This document shows positions 43,201-52,625 of a DNA stretch of 64,000 nucleotides, one piece after another. The first letter of the stretch is position 1. The number at the start of each line of letters is the position of its first letter. The translations under genes and the position numbers were made by a program. The DNA comes from Leptospira kobayashii. GTDB taxonomy: Bacteria > Spirochaetota > Leptospiria > Leptospirales > Leptospiraceae. The notes under the pieces are model-generated. The model did no database searches. It had not been told where the DNA came from and worked only from the letters and a program-made list of their open reading frames with translations. The stretch is taken from positions 1,888,001 to 1,952,000 of the forward strand of contig NZ_AP025028.1 of assembly GCF_003114835.2 (NCBI RefSeq), read 5' to 3'.

Positions 43201-44217
43201 ATGAAACCCACTGCCGTTCTTTCCGATGATCCGATCCTTTTGGGAAAAATCATTGAAAGAGGGGGAGTGGTCGTTTTTCCCACCGAAACCGTCTATGGAA
43301 TCGGTGCTTCCAGTTTGAATTTTGACGCCTGCCGTCGCATCTACTGGATCAAAAACCGCCCCGTTGACAATCCTCTCATTGCTCATTTTGCAAGTATAGA
43401 CCAGATTCGTAGATATTGCGTCCTTTCCAAAGAGTCGCTCCTTCTCTTCGAAACTTTTTCTCCGGGCCCTCTCACACTTGTTTTGGAGAAACAAAACGAT
43501 TCCATCTTTCCTCCTGATCGCAAAACAATTGCTGTGCGAATCCCTTCCCATCCTGCTGCAAGGAAATTGATCGAAGCATCGGGTGTTCCTATCTCCGCGC
43601 CTTCGGCGAATCTATCGGGAAAACCTTCCTTTACCCGAAGGGAAGATGTCATCGAATGTTTTCAAAATCTTGTGGATGGAATCTTAATTGCGGACGATCC
43701 CGAGATAGGAATCGAATCCACAGTAGTGGATATGACAAAACCGAATCCTGTTTTGCTTCGCCCCGGTAAAATTTCGGAAATCGATTTGCGAAGTGTTATT
43801 CCGCGTTTGGTGTTACCTTCTTCGGAGATTCTTTCTTCGGATAAACTCAAAGACCAGGTGGAACTCGTTCCGGAAAGTCCCGGAATGAAATACAGGCATT
43901 ATTCTCCCGAGGCAAAAGTAGTTTTGCTAAATAAAGAAGAATTTGCGGATCTGGTTTCCAGAAACCAACCGGCAAACATAAGCGGTTTGGAATCTGTTTT
44001 TTCCCGGAAAAAAATCGGATTTATCGGTTTCGGTTTTTCTCCGATTCATAAATGGGATAGAATCCTTTCGACAAACGAAGATTATATGAAAGAACTTTAT
44101 TCCTTTTTTGTGGATGCTGACAAATTGAATTTGGATATCTGTTATTGTGAAATCCCAAAAGACGGTCCGGATCAATATGCACTTATGAACCGTCTGGAGA
44201 AGGCGAGAAACAAATAG
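43201..44217 (+). CDS. Threonylcarbamoyl-AMP synthase (Sua5 type)
   Basis: 338 residues: a YrdC/TsaC catalytic domain (about 1-205) with VVVFPTETVYGIGASSLNFDACRRIYWIKNRPVDNPLIAH, FSPGPLTLVLEK and VPISAPSANLSGKPSFT, plus the C-terminal Sua5 domain (about 230-338), joined by the SPGMKYRHYSPEAKVVLL linker motif. It makes threonylcarbamoyl-AMP from threonine, bicarbonate and ATP for the t6A modification of tRNAs reading ANN codons. It is the longer Sua5 form rather than TsaC. Convergent with sppA. Confidence 0.93.
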   Translation: MKPTAVLSDDPILLGKIIERGGVVVFPTETVYGIGASSLNFDACRRIYWIKNRPVDNPLIAHFASIDQIRRYCVLSKESLLLFETFSPGPLTLVLEKQNDSIFPPDRKTIAVRIPSHPAARKLIEASGVPISAPSANLSGKPSFTRREDVIECFQNLVDGILIADDPEIGIESTVVDMTKPNPVLLRPGKISEIDLRSVIPRLVLPSSEILSSDKLKDQVELVPESPGMKYRHYSPEAKVVLLNKEEFADLVSRNQPANISGLESVFSRKKIGFIGFGFSPIHKWDRILSTNEDYMKELYSFFVDADKLNLDICYCEIPKDGPDQYALMNRLEKARNK

Positions 44218-44223
44218 TTTTCT

Positions 44224-45912
44224 TTAACGGTTTTTCCAACGTATCCGAACGGAAGAGAGATACAGATCCCGATTCATCCATCCGTTCTGCAAAAAAATCT
44301 CCATCCCGGTTATTTCTCCAAGCATTTGTTTCAGATGCAAACCACCGAAAGAAGGAAGTTCCGATCTGAAATCGTATTCGGGAAGTTCGTAGGAAACGGC
44401 AAATCTTGTTTTGGGAAACTTATCCTTGATGGATTCCAAAACATCCAGAATACCACCTAACTTATCTACTATTTTGTTTTCAACATTCGGTAGATAGACT
44501 CTTCCGCCTCCGAGGGTTTTCATTTTTTCCGGTTCTATTTTTCTTCCTTCGATCACTCTTGCATAAAACTGAGATTCGATTCTTTTGATTTCTTCTTGCA
44601 GATAACGAACCGACTCTTTTCCGAGAGGGGTATATTCCGAAAGAATGTCTCTATACGGATAAAAACCTACAGATTCCTTTTTCACTTTGGCTCTGTTGTA
44701 TAATTTCTTCAAGTTGGCACGCACCATCACTGCACCGATGGAACCTGTAATGCATACCTCGGAAGCGGTAATGGATTCCGCAGCACTTGCGATATAATAA
44801 CCGCCTGAAGCGGCAACATCTTTGAAGTAGGCTAATACAGGTTTTGATTCTTTCAGATTGAGAATTTCCTGGTGAATGAGTTCCGAATGAAATGCGGAAC
44901 CACCGGGAGAACTGATTTCCAAAACAACGCAAGATACCGATTTGTCTTCCTTTAACTCCCGTAATAGGGCAATCGTTGAATAAGCGGATATTTTTCCTAT
45001 CTCTCTTTCTTTCTTGGAATAATCTCCCCCCACAATTCCTCCTTCCAAAGGTACGACTGCGATGAGTTTTGCTTTTTTGGGAAGCAGTGAAAAACTGCGT
45101 AGTTTATGAAAATGATAACCTATAGTTTCGTTTAATCTGGGTTCGTCGTCGGGTAGAAATTCTTTTTCCGTCAGAATGGAATCTATAAATCCGATCGATC
45201 TGAATCCTTCCGCAGTTTGAATCGGTTTGTAAAATAGTTCTTTTTTCAGCTTCCCGTCTAAACTAAGGCTTGTTAGTAGAATGTTTTGCAGGTTTAAAAT
45301 CAGATCTTCCGTGTTTTTACGTGCGTCTTTGGAGAAACCGTTTCGGGTGAAGCTTTCCGCGAAAGATTTGAAAGGACCGCTTGCAAATGCTTCCACTTCA
45401 ATACCCCATGCCTTTAAAAAATCACCGTAAAATGCGGTTTCTGCGGAAGGCAACTGGATGTGAAATTCGGAATCTTTTCCGGCATATCGTTCGGAACAGG
45501 CGGAAAGAAGAAGTAGTGTTCCTAGTCCTCCCTCCTTCGCATAACCTTGAATAGAGACTCCTCCTGATTTCAGACGATTCAGCTCTTCTTTCACTTCCCA
45601 AAATTCGGAAAGGCTCCAATCCATAGGAGGTAGATAAATCTTCAGGGTTTTCAGGTAGGGAACTTTGCCTAGGGAGCGCAAACCGGTTAAAAAATCCAAT
45701 CGGGTAAGAGTTGTTTCTTTTCCTTGAAATTTGCGGACCAAAAAGGATTTATTTGCGGTTTCGAAGAAACTGGGAAACTCCAGAGAGAGAGTTGTTTTTT
45801 TTCTCTGTAAAAAAAGGCTTAGACGTAGGTAAAAGTAGTATAGGACGCGGATCGGGGAAAAAAGGATAAGAAAAAAATATCGCAACAATCTGGGTTTCCT
45901 CTTGAGTTCCAT
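44224..45912 (-). CDS. sppA: Signal peptide peptidase SppA (protease IV, 67K type)
   Basis: 562 residues: N-terminal membrane helix (about 10-33), then two tandem S49 domains. The N-terminal half contributes the base Lys in GPFKSFAESF (about residue 191), aligned with the E. coli SppA lysine region. The C-terminal half has LEISSPGGSAFHSELIHQEI and the nucleophile Ser in AYFKDVAASGGYYIASAAESI (about 370). It cleaves residual signal peptides in the inner membrane. The length matches the E. coli 67K type. Divergent from uvrA, 47 bases away. Confidence 0.92.
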   Translation of the reverse strand: MELKRKPRLLRYFFLILFSPIRVLYYFYLRLSLFLQRKKTTLSLEFPSFFETANKSFLVRKFQGKETTLTRLDFLTGLRSLGKVPYLKTLKIYLPPMDWSLSEFWEVKEELNRLKSGGVSIQGYAKEGGLGTLLLLSACSERYAGKDSEFHIQLPSAETAFYGDFLKAWGIEVEAFASGPFKSFAESFTRNGFSKDARKNTEDLILNLQNILLTSLSLDGKLKKELFYKPIQTAEGFRSIGFIDSILTEKEFLPDDEPRLNETIGYHFHKLRSFSLLPKKAKLIAVVPLEGGIVGGDYSKKEREIGKISAYSTIALLRELKEDKSVSCVVLEISSPGGSAFHSELIHQEILNLKESKPVLAYFKDVAASGGYYIASAAESITASEVCITGSIGAVMVRANLKKLYNRAKVKKESVGFYPYRDILSEYTPLGKESVRYLQEEIKRIESQFYARVIEGRKIEPEKMKTLGGGRVYLPNVENKIVDKLGGILDVLESIKDKFPKTRFAVSYELPEYDFRSELPSFGGLHLKQMLGEITGMEIFLQNGWMNRDLYLSSVRIRWKNR

Positions 45913-45922
45913 CTCTTAAAAT

Positions 45923-45940
45923 TCTTTCCAGAATGAAAGA
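45923..45940. repeat. Small inverted repeat between sppA and uvrA
   Basis: TCTTTC and GAAAGA arms with a six-base centre in the 47-base gap between two divergent starts. It could be an operator; no LexA-like TTTGN5CAAA or GAACN4GTTC box is present here. Confidence 0.25.
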
Positions 45941-45959
45941 GGAAAACAATCTGTAAGAT

Positions 45960-48899
45960 GTGGATTCTTTCATTCGTATTCGCGGCGCTCGGGAACATAA
46001 TCTTAAAAACGTAAATCTGGACATTCCTCGTGACAAATTAATCGTTGTCACCGGACTTTCCGGTTCAGGCAAATCTTCATTGGCTTTTGACACCATCTAT
46101 GCGGAAGGTCAAAGGCGTTATGTGGAATCACTTTCCAGTTATGCGAGGCAGTTCCTCGGGCAAATGGAAAAACCGGAAGTGGATCTGATCGAAGGGCTTT
46201 CTCCTGCCATCTCGATAGAACAAAAAACAACTCATAGAAATCCTCGTTCCACAGTGGGAACTGTCACAGAGATCTATGATTATCTTAGATTATTGTATGC
46301 CCGTGTAGGAAAACCGCATTGTCCCAAATGCGGAACTTTGATTTCTTCTCTCTCGATCGATCAAATCACAGATCGGATCAATTTGTTTCCGGAAGGAACC
46401 AAACTACAAATCCTAGCTCCCGTCATCCAAGGCAAAAAAGGGGAACATCGGGAAGTTTTGGAAAAATTCAAAAAAGACGGATTCAACAGGGTTCGTGTGA
46501 ACGGAGAAATCTATTCTTTGGAAGATGAAATCCCTCTGAAGAAAAATTTCAAAGCGGACATCGAAGTAGTGGTCGACCGGATCGTAATGAAACCGGGGAT
46601 CCAATCCAGACTTACGGATTCCGTAGAAACCGCCTTACGAACATCAGATGGAATTCTGATTGTAGAAGACGGTGAAAAAGACCATCTCTATTCTCAGAAA
46701 TTATCCTGTCCGAAATGTGATGATGTATCCATTCCGGAGCTTACTCCGCGTCTTTTTTCTTTCAATTCTCCTTTCGGGGCATGTTCGGAATGTGATGGAC
46801 TTGGCGCCATACTTGAGTTTGACGAACAGCTTCTTGTTACCGACGAAAACGCATCTCTTGCGGAAGGTTGTATCGAAGCTTGGGGAGGATCAAAATCCAA
46901 TTCCTATTGGTATATGGCGACAGTTACCGCCATTTCCAAAAAACTCAAATTCAGTTTGAATACCGCCTGGAAGGACATTCCCCAAAAAATCAAAGACATT
47001 ATCTTTTACGGAGATGAATCCATCCAGATAGATTATGATTTTCGGGGAGCCAATTCGCATTATGAGTTTTCACGGAATTTCGAAGGGATCATTCCCAATC
47101 TGAAAAGAAGATACAGGGAAACAAAATCCGATTCCATGAGGCAATGGTTTGAATCTTTTATGACAAACCATGATTGTCATGTTTGTAAAGGAAAAAGACT
47201 TCGCCCGGAAGCGTTGGGCGTTAAAGTCCAAGGAATAGGAATCGACCAGTATACTAGTTTTTCCATCGGCAAGGCGCTCGCATTTACCAAAGAAAGTAAA
47301 TGGACCGGTGCGGATGAAATCATCAGTAAACCCATCTTAAAAGAGATATTGCAGAGACTTAGTTTTCTTTATGATGTGGGAGTCGGGTATTTGAATTTAA
47401 GCCGCTCTGCAGGAACCTTATCCGGAGGAGAGGCGCAAAGGATCAGACTCGCTACTCAAATCGGTTCTCGCTTAATGGGCGTTCTGTACATTTTGGACGA
47501 ACCTTCCATCGGACTCCACCAGAGGGACAATACGAAACTAGTCAATACTCTGAAGGGTTTACGTAACCTGGGTAACACGGTTCTTGTTGTAGAACACGAT
47601 AAGGAAACCATGGAAGAAGCGGATTTTATCGTGGATATGGGTCCTGGTGCGGGTGTTCACGGAGGAGAGATCGTATCTTTCGGAACTCCGGAACAAATTA
47701 AAAAAGATCCTCATTCTATGACAGGGAAATATCTGACCGGCGAAAAACGCATCCCTATGCCGACGGAAAGACGCACCGGAAATGGAAAGTTTTTAAAAAT
47801 TCTGGGAGCTACGCATAACAATCTAAAGAACATCGATGTTTCGATTCCTTTGGGAACGATCACTGTGATCACAGGAGTTTCCGGTTCGGGTAAGTCGACT
47901 CTCATCAACGAGATATTGTACAAAGAGTTGGCGTCTTCCATCAACGGATCCAAACTTGTTCCCGGAAAACATAAAAAAATCCAAGGAAAAGAACATCTAG
48001 ATAAGGTGATCAACATCGATCAGTCCGCAATCGGTAGAACTCCCCGATCCAATCCGGCAACTTACACAGGTTTGTTTAATCATGTAAGGGAACTTTTCAG
48101 CGGACTGGAAGAGGCGAAGGTCAGAGGTTACGGCCCGGGAAGATTCAGTTTCAATGTGGCGGGAGGAAGATGTGAAAAATGTGAAGGGGACGGAATCCTA
48201 AAGATTGAGATGCATTTTCTTCCCGATATCTATGTGGAATGCGAAGTCTGCAAAGGCAAAAGATACAATCGTGAAACTTTGGAAGTTAAGTACAAGGGAA
48301 AAAATATCTCCGATATTTTGGATATGACAGTGGAAGAAGGAGTCGTGTTTTTCGAAAACATTCCTTCCATCAAACGAAAACTGGAAACACTTGTGGATGT
48401 GGGTCTCGGATACATCAAACACGGACAAGCAGCAACGACTTTCTCGGGAGGAGAAGCGCAAAGGATCAAACTTTCCACCGAACTCTCCAAACGACCTACC
48501 GGAAAAACTTTATACATACTGGATGAGCCGACGACAGGACTTCATTTCAGTGATATAGAAAAATTACTTCAGGTATTGCAAACCCTTGTGGATAAGGGAA
48601 ACTCCATGATCATCATCGAACACAACTTAGATGTGATCAAAGCAGCCGATCATTTGATTGACATCGGTCCGGAAGGGGGAGAAGGAGGCGGACGGGTGAT
48701 TGCGGAAGGAAAACCGGAAGAAGTGGCTCTTGTCTCCGAATCATTTACCGGACAGTATTTGAAGAAAGTATTGGCGGAGGAAAAAAGTTTCGATAAAAAA
48801 TTTCCGAAACCTGCCGCCGCAGCTTTGAAAACGGAAATAGTAAGTTCCGGTTCCGATAAAAAAGTAGCTTCTCCGAAGAAGGTTAAGAAAAAGAAGTGA
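45960..48899 (+). CDS. uvrA: Excinuclease ABC subunit A
   Basis: 979 residues. Two ABC modules: Walker [13 protein letters not shown] at about residue 27-38 and [12 protein letters not shown] near 640. Zinc fingers include [25 protein letters not shown] and [30 protein letters not shown] signature motifs [12 protein letters not shown] and [12 protein letters not shown] are present, with Walker [13 protein letters not shown] and [12 protein letters not shown]. It finds bulky DNA lesions for UvrB and UvrC. The start is GTG at 45960, where the family N-terminus begins [17 protein letters not shown] Lys-rich C-terminal tail follows. Overlaps the next gene by four bases. Confidence 0.97.
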   Translation: MDSFIRIRGAREHNLKNVNLDIPRDKLIVVTGLSGSGKSSLAFDTIYAEGQRRYVESLSSYARQFLGQMEKPEVDLIEGLSPAISIEQKTTHRNPRSTVGTVTEIYDYLRLLYARVGKPHCPKCGTLISSLSIDQITDRINLFPEGTKLQILAPVIQGKKGEHREVLEKFKKDGFNRVRVNGEIYSLEDEIPLKKNFKADIEVVVDRIVMKPGIQSRLTDSVETALRTSDGILIVEDGEKDHLYSQKLSCPKCDDVSIPELTPRLFSFNSPFGACSECDGLGAILEFDEQLLVTDENASLAEGCIEAWGGSKSNSYWYMATVTAISKKLKFSLNTAWKDIPQKIKDIIFYGDESIQIDYDFRGANSHYEFSRNFEGIIPNLKRRYRETKSDSMRQWFESFMTNHDCHVCKGKRLRPEALGVKVQGIGIDQYTSFSIGKALAFTKESKWTGADEIISKPILKEILQRLSFLYDVGVGYLNLSRSAGTLSGGEAQRIRLATQIGSRLMGVLYILDEPSIGLHQRDNTKLVNTLKGLRNLGNTVLVVEHDKETMEEADFIVDMGPGAGVHGGEIVSFGTPEQIKKDPHSMTGKYLTGEKRIPMPTERRTGNGKFLKILGATHNNLKNIDVSIPLGTITVITGVSGSGKSTLINEILYKELASSINGSKLVPGKHKKIQGKEHLDKVINIDQSAIGRTPRSNPATYTGLFNHVRELFSGLEEAKVRGYGPGRFSFNVAGGRCEKCEGDGILKIEMHFLPDIYVECEVCKGKRYNRETLEVKYKGKNISDILDMTVEEGVVFFENIPSIKRKLETLVDVGLGYIKHGQAATTFSGGEAQRIKLSTELSKRPTGKTLYILDEPTTGLHFSDIEKLLQVLQTLVDKGNSMIIIEHNLDVIKAADHLIDIGPEGGEGGGRVIAEGKPEEVALVSESFTGQYLKKVLAEEKSFDKKFPKPAAAALKTEIVSSGSDKKVASPKKVKKKK

Positions 48900-49867
48900 G
48901 CCTGATTTTGGAATCCACCAAACAAAAATTAAATGGAATGAAGGATCGGGAGATACTCCATTCTTTTTATAAAGATAGAAAGCATTTACTACTAGAGTCA
49001 GGCATTTATCAGGTGTTGGAAGATTTTGAAATTCCCGGGTCTTATTTGAAGTTTCAAAATTGTCTTCAGGAATTGGTTCTTTTGGAAGATGGAATCAATT
49101 TGGCGCTTTCCATTATGGTGGAAATCAATGTAGCGGGGGGAGTTTTGTTGCATTCCGAAACCGGTAAAGGCAAAGAGCTCTTGGAAAAAATCCGTTCTAC
49201 CGATTTCATCGTTGCGACGGGTGTATCCGAACCGAAATGGGAAGGCCAACTGAAAAATATAAAGTCCTGTCTTTCCGATTCTTACCATCTAACAGGAACA
49301 AAATCTTTTATTACAAACGGAGTTTCCGCCGATTGCATACTTTGGGTATTGCCTGAGAAGGAAAGTTTTTCGGTTTATTCCGTGGATATATCAAAGCATA
49401 AAGAAACCATCCAAACCGAAGAGATCAAAACCGCATTTGCGAGTCTTGTGAATCATTTGAAGATCAGTTTGGAAAATTACCCTTTAACAAAGGAAGATTT
49501 GGTGATCACCGATTACAAATCGATCGGTCTTGAACTGCGATTGAAAGAATTATTCGGACTCGTTTCATTACTACTCGGATTTGTTTTAAAAATGTTTCCG
49601 CAAAGTCTTCCAGAAATCATTCAAAGCGAATGGGACAAGCTCCATTTTTGGAGAAATGAAAATGCAAAAGATCTGATTGTATCCAATTATTTTTCAAAAC
49701 TGGAAGCTATATTTCCTTTTCCCATTCAAACCTTACTGGAATCTCTTTCCAAGTATTACGGACTAACAGCTTCTGCAGAATTGCCAAAGATTCATCCTGA
49801 CTTCGCCTTATTTATTTGGGAAGATTCCGTAACACGTTTTCTTACTAAAAAAAAGAAATCCGGCTAA
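48896..49867 (+). CDS. Degenerate acyl-CoA-dehydrogenase-like protein
   Basis: 323 residues. Middle region [47 protein letters not shown] (about 102-149) matches the flavin-binding middle domain of acyl-CoA dehydrogenases (family TEPxAGSD...W.LnGxKxfITNG). N-terminal helices (about 1-100) also look ACAD-like. The C-terminal helical domain is poorly conserved, and no catalytic Glu or arginine quartet is obvious. It is shorter than the usual ~380 residues. The start GTG overlaps uvrA's stop (GTGA). The last four bases overlap the convergent CDF gene. Enzymatic activity is doubtful. Confidence 0.65.
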   Translation: MSLILESTKQKLNGMKDREILHSFYKDRKHLLLESGIYQVLEDFEIPGSYLKFQNCLQELVLLEDGINLALSIMVEINVAGGVLLHSETGKGKELLEKIRSTDFIVATGVSEPKWEGQLKNIKSCLSDSYHLTGTKSFITNGVSADCILWVLPEKESFSVYSVDISKHKETIQTEEIKTAFASLVNHLKISLENYPLTKEDLVITDYKSIGLELRLKELFGLVSLLLGFVLKMFPQSLPEIIQSEWDKLHFWRNENAKDLIVSNYFSKLEAIFPFPIQTLLESLSKYYGLTASAELPKIHPDFALFIWEDSVTRFLTKKKKSG

Positions 49868-50829
49868 TGATGGTGGTGGCCGTGATGACTATGTCCTATA
49901 TGATGTTCTTTTTCCTGAATGGCCACGGAATCCAATTTTGATTTTATCTTTTCCGAAATAAGTTCCACATGTACAAATTGTACGCCAAAATGGGATTTGG
50001 AAAGAGTATGAACCTGGAGGGTAATCGAATCTCTATCCGCATCTTCTTTTACGAGTAATTGCAATTCCAAAGAATAGATGCCTGAAGTCAATTTTCTGAC
50101 CTGGACTTTTGTCACCTCTCTCACTCCCTGGAATGCCAATAGGTGTTCAATCAGATGTTCTTTTTCGAAATCCGGAGGCTCCGCTTCCAAAAGAATTTCA
50201 AGACTTTCTCTTACAACAGATACGGATGTCTTTAGAATAAAGATCGCAATGAGTAGACTGAGTATGCTGTCGATTGCGGTATATTCGGTTAGATGGATGA
50301 TGATCGCACCGATCACAACCGCAACCGTTCCGAGTAAGTCGCTTAACACATGTAAATATGCAGATTTTAGGTTCAGACTTTCTTTGCTGACCCGAAATAA
50401 CAAACCCGCCGAAATAAAATTGATAATCAGTCCTATGACGGAATAAAGAAGCATAGATTCCACATGGATCGGTGTGGAACTTATGATCCTTCCGTAACTT
50501 TCATAAAGTATGAAAATGGCGATTCCTACAAGCAAGAGTCCGTTGGCAAGTGCAGCCAATACTTCGAACCGATGAAATCCGAAAGGGAATTTTTTACTCG
50601 GTTTTTTGCCGGAAATAAAAATTGCCGAAAAAGAAATGACATGAGCAAATACATCCGTTGCAATATGACCCGCATCTGCAAACAAAGCAAGACTCCCGCT
50701 TTCTTTCGAGCCGAACCATTCTATGAAAAATATGGAAAGGGAGAGGACTCCGGAGATCCCTAAAAAAGTAAGCAACTTCCTTCTTTTTTTACCTTTCGCA
50801 TGGGTTAATTCAAATCCTTCGCTTTTCAT
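49864..50829 (-). CDS. czcD: CDF-family metal cation transporter
   Basis: 321 residues, six-helix cation diffusion facilitator exporting Zn2+ (or Co2+/Cd2+) across the inner membrane. TM2 has SLALFADAGHIATDVFAHVISFSA (the HDxxD/DxxxD site), the loop GKKPSKKFPFGFHRFEVLAALANGLLL is family-typical, and TM5 has LHVLSDLLGTVAVVIGAIII with the second His/Asp pair. The C-terminal cytoplasmic domain (about 215-300) is followed by a His-rich tail ([13 protein letters not shown]) that may bind metal. The start is ATG at 50829, overlapping the OmpA gene by four bases, so the two are coupled. Confidence 0.92.
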   Translation of the reverse strand: MKSEGFELTHAKGKKRRKLLTFLGISGVLSLSIFFIEWFGSKESGSLALFADAGHIATDVFAHVISFSAIFISGKKPSKKFPFGFHRFEVLAALANGLLLVGIAIFILYESYGRIISSTPIHVESMLLYSVIGLIINFISAGLLFRVSKESLNLKSAYLHVLSDLLGTVAVVIGAIIIHLTEYTAIDSILSLLIAIFILKTSVSVVRESLEILLEAEPPDFEKEHLIEHLLAFQGVREVTKVQVRKLTSGIYSLELQLLVKEDADRDSITLQVHTLSKSHFGVQFVHVELISEKIKSKLDSVAIQEKEHHIGHSHHGHHHH

Positions 50830-51869
50830 TCTTGTGGGTTTTGGTTTCCGAGAGCTCTGGGAACGACTACAATGTCCACGCGGCGGTTGAGAGCTTTGTT
50901 TTCCTTCGTGGAATTAGGAACAATGGGTTGGTATTCGCTAAATCCGGCTGCGGAAAAATTTTTGGGGTTTAGGTTTTTATTTGTGAGGATATGATCAAGT
51001 ACAGCTAATGCCCGTTCCGTGGAAAGATGCCAGTTGTTTCTGAATTTTGTTTTGATCGGAACATTATCCGTATGGCCTTCGATATTGATATAATTTTCAG
51101 GGTAGGAAGCCAGGATTTCCTTGATTTTATCTATGGCGGGAAGGATGGCAGGTTTCAATTCCGCAGATCCGCTATCGAAAGAAATCTTATCATCAATATT
51201 GATTACCAATTTATTATGAAATCGTTTCAACCGGATCTGACCGGACAGGATCTCTTTGGAAAGTTTTTCTTCCAGTTCTTTTGCCTGTTCCGAGAGACGA
51301 TCCAATTCTCTTTTTTGATTTTTAGTCAATTGTTTCAGATTATTGATTTCATTTTCCAGATTACGGATACGTTCCTTGAATTCGTCCGTCTTGGATTCGT
51401 ATGAATCGCGTAACGCTTGTTCCTTCTGAAGGCAGGCTCTCTCCTGGTCTTCCAGTTTTTTCTTGAGAGAATCTATTTCCTTTTTGTCTTTTTCTTCTCT
51501 TCTTCTGGCATCATCGGAAATTTCTTTTTCCTTATCCGTTCCTTTTTTCTCCAGACCACGTATGCGGATATCGTAATCACGCATTTTATCTCCGTAGTCT
51601 TCTTTGTCTTTGGCGCGATTTCTTTTTTCCAGCTCCAGATCTTCCGTCAGGTTTCTGAGCTTGGATTGAAGTTCTTTTTTCTCTTCTTCATGCAATGCCA
51701 GATCGTTTTCGTATTGTTTGCGAAGATCCTGCAATTCCAATTCCAAAGCGTATTTTTCTTTGTAAAGTTGGTTGTATTCAATCGGAAAGTAAATCCAATC
51801 CGCCAATAGACTTGCAGGGAATAATAATAATACCAGCAAACATTTTGTTTGAAGTAGTCGATTGTACAT
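50826..51869 (-). CDS. Coiled-coil OmpA/MotB-type outer-membrane protein
   Basis: 347 residues from the ATG at 51869, one base after the upstream lipoprotein stop. A signal peptide (KCLLVLLLFPASLLA, cleavage near residue 23) is followed by a very long charged coiled coil (about 40-215, heavy in Glu, Lys and Arg) and a C-terminal OmpA domain (about 215-340) with ISFDSGSAELKPAILPAIDKI, NINIEGHTDNVPIKT-like YINIEGHTDNVPI, NWHLSTERALAV and NRRVDIVV. It binds peptidoglycan and probably spans the periplasm. Paired with the upstream coiled-coil lipoprotein. Overlaps the CDF gene. Confidence 0.86.
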   Translation of the reverse strand: MYNRLLQTKCLLVLLLFPASLLADWIYFPIEYNQLYKEKYALELELQDLRKQYENDLALHEEEKKELQSKLRNLTEDLELEKRNRAKDKEDYGDKMRDYDIRIRGLEKKGTDKEKEISDDARRREEKDKKEIDSLKKKLEDQERACLQKEQALRDSYESKTDEFKERIRNLENEINNLKQLTKNQKRELDRLSEQAKELEEKLSKEILSGQIRLKRFHNKLVINIDDKISFDSGSAELKPAILPAIDKIKEILASYPENYINIEGHTDNVPIKTKFRNNWHLSTERALAVLDHILTNKNLNPKNFSAAGFSEYQPIVPNSTKENKALNRRVDIVVVPRALGNQNPQE

Positions 51870-51870
51870 T

Positions 51871-52563
51871 TTACTTTGCATCTTCCAATGTATCTTCAAT
51901 ATTTACTTTAGGGAGTTTCTGAGCTTCGTTTTTGACTCTTTCCCAATCCGCCGTCTTTTTTCTCGTCTCCGTTTTTCTGTTTCCATACTGAGATTCGAAA
52001 GTTTGTTTTTTGATAAAGTCTTCGTCTTTCGGGGTTTTGCCTTGAGATTCCTGAAATTTAACTGCGATCTCCGCACGAACCAGTTCCAGTTCCGCGATGG
52101 ATTCGGACAACAAAGATTCCTTCATGGCAAGATAAGCGGTGTCTTCTTTTTCTTTTTGGATCCAAACAAGTAGTCTTGTTTCTTCTTTGGATTTTTCCAG
52201 ATCGGAACTTTGTGCTTCATCTAAGTATCGTTTGGCGCCTTGGCTGTCGTCTTTCAATAAGGCGAGTTTTTCTTTTTCCCTGAGTAGGGAGGAAACAGCG
52301 GAATGTTTTAAAATTTTGGATTTGGAAATTTTGATGGATTGAGATGTGAGTTCGTTCGTTTTCTTTTGGGAACTGACTTCGTTTTTAAGAGCTACCACTT
52401 TTTGTTTTAATACTTTCGAGGCATTTTTCTGCTCTTCATTCATGACTTCTTCCCGAACCAGAGGGTCCGGAACGGTTGTAAGTTTCGGTTCAAAAAGGGC
52501 GCACCTGGAAAAAACAACTAGGACAAAAATGGTCACATAGAAAAGTCGAAAGGGGGAAGACAT
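51871..52563 (-). CDS. Coiled-coil lipoprotein
   Basis: Not recognised. 230 residues. The start ATG at 52563 is preferred over the TTG two codons upstream. The signal segment FYVTIFVLVVFSRC gives a lipobox ending at Cys21. The remainder is almost entirely helical and charged (Lys, Glu, Ser), forming a long coiled coil (about 40-215). It is the first gene of a minus-strand unit with the OmpA coiled-coil protein and the CDF transporter, one base upstream of the former. A periplasmic tethering or scaffold role is plausible but unproven. Confidence 0.67.
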   Translation of the reverse strand: MSSPFRLFYVTIFVLVVFSRCALFEPKLTTVPDPLVREEVMNEEQKNASKVLKQKVVALKNEVSSQKKTNELTSQSIKISKSKILKHSAVSSLLREKEKLALLKDDSQGAKRYLDEAQSSDLEKSKEETRLLVWIQKEKEDTAYLAMKESLLSESIAELELVRAEIAVKFQESQGKTPKDEDFIKKQTFESQYGNRKTETRKKTADWERVKNEAQKLPKVNIEDTLEDAK

Positions 52564-52625
52564 AAGCAAAGACTAGCTTTTAGGTGACATAATAGTCAAT
52601 TGTAAAATATAGGAAAAACGGCGAT

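Noticed and set aside
45913..45959. SOS/LexA box before uvrA
   Set aside because: No GAACN4GTTC, CTGTN8ACAG or TTTGN5CAAA pattern is present; only a weak six-base inverted repeat.
52564..52625. Possible M-box riboswitch before mgtE
   Set aside because: The gap of 62 bases is far too short for an M-box and no matching stems are visible.
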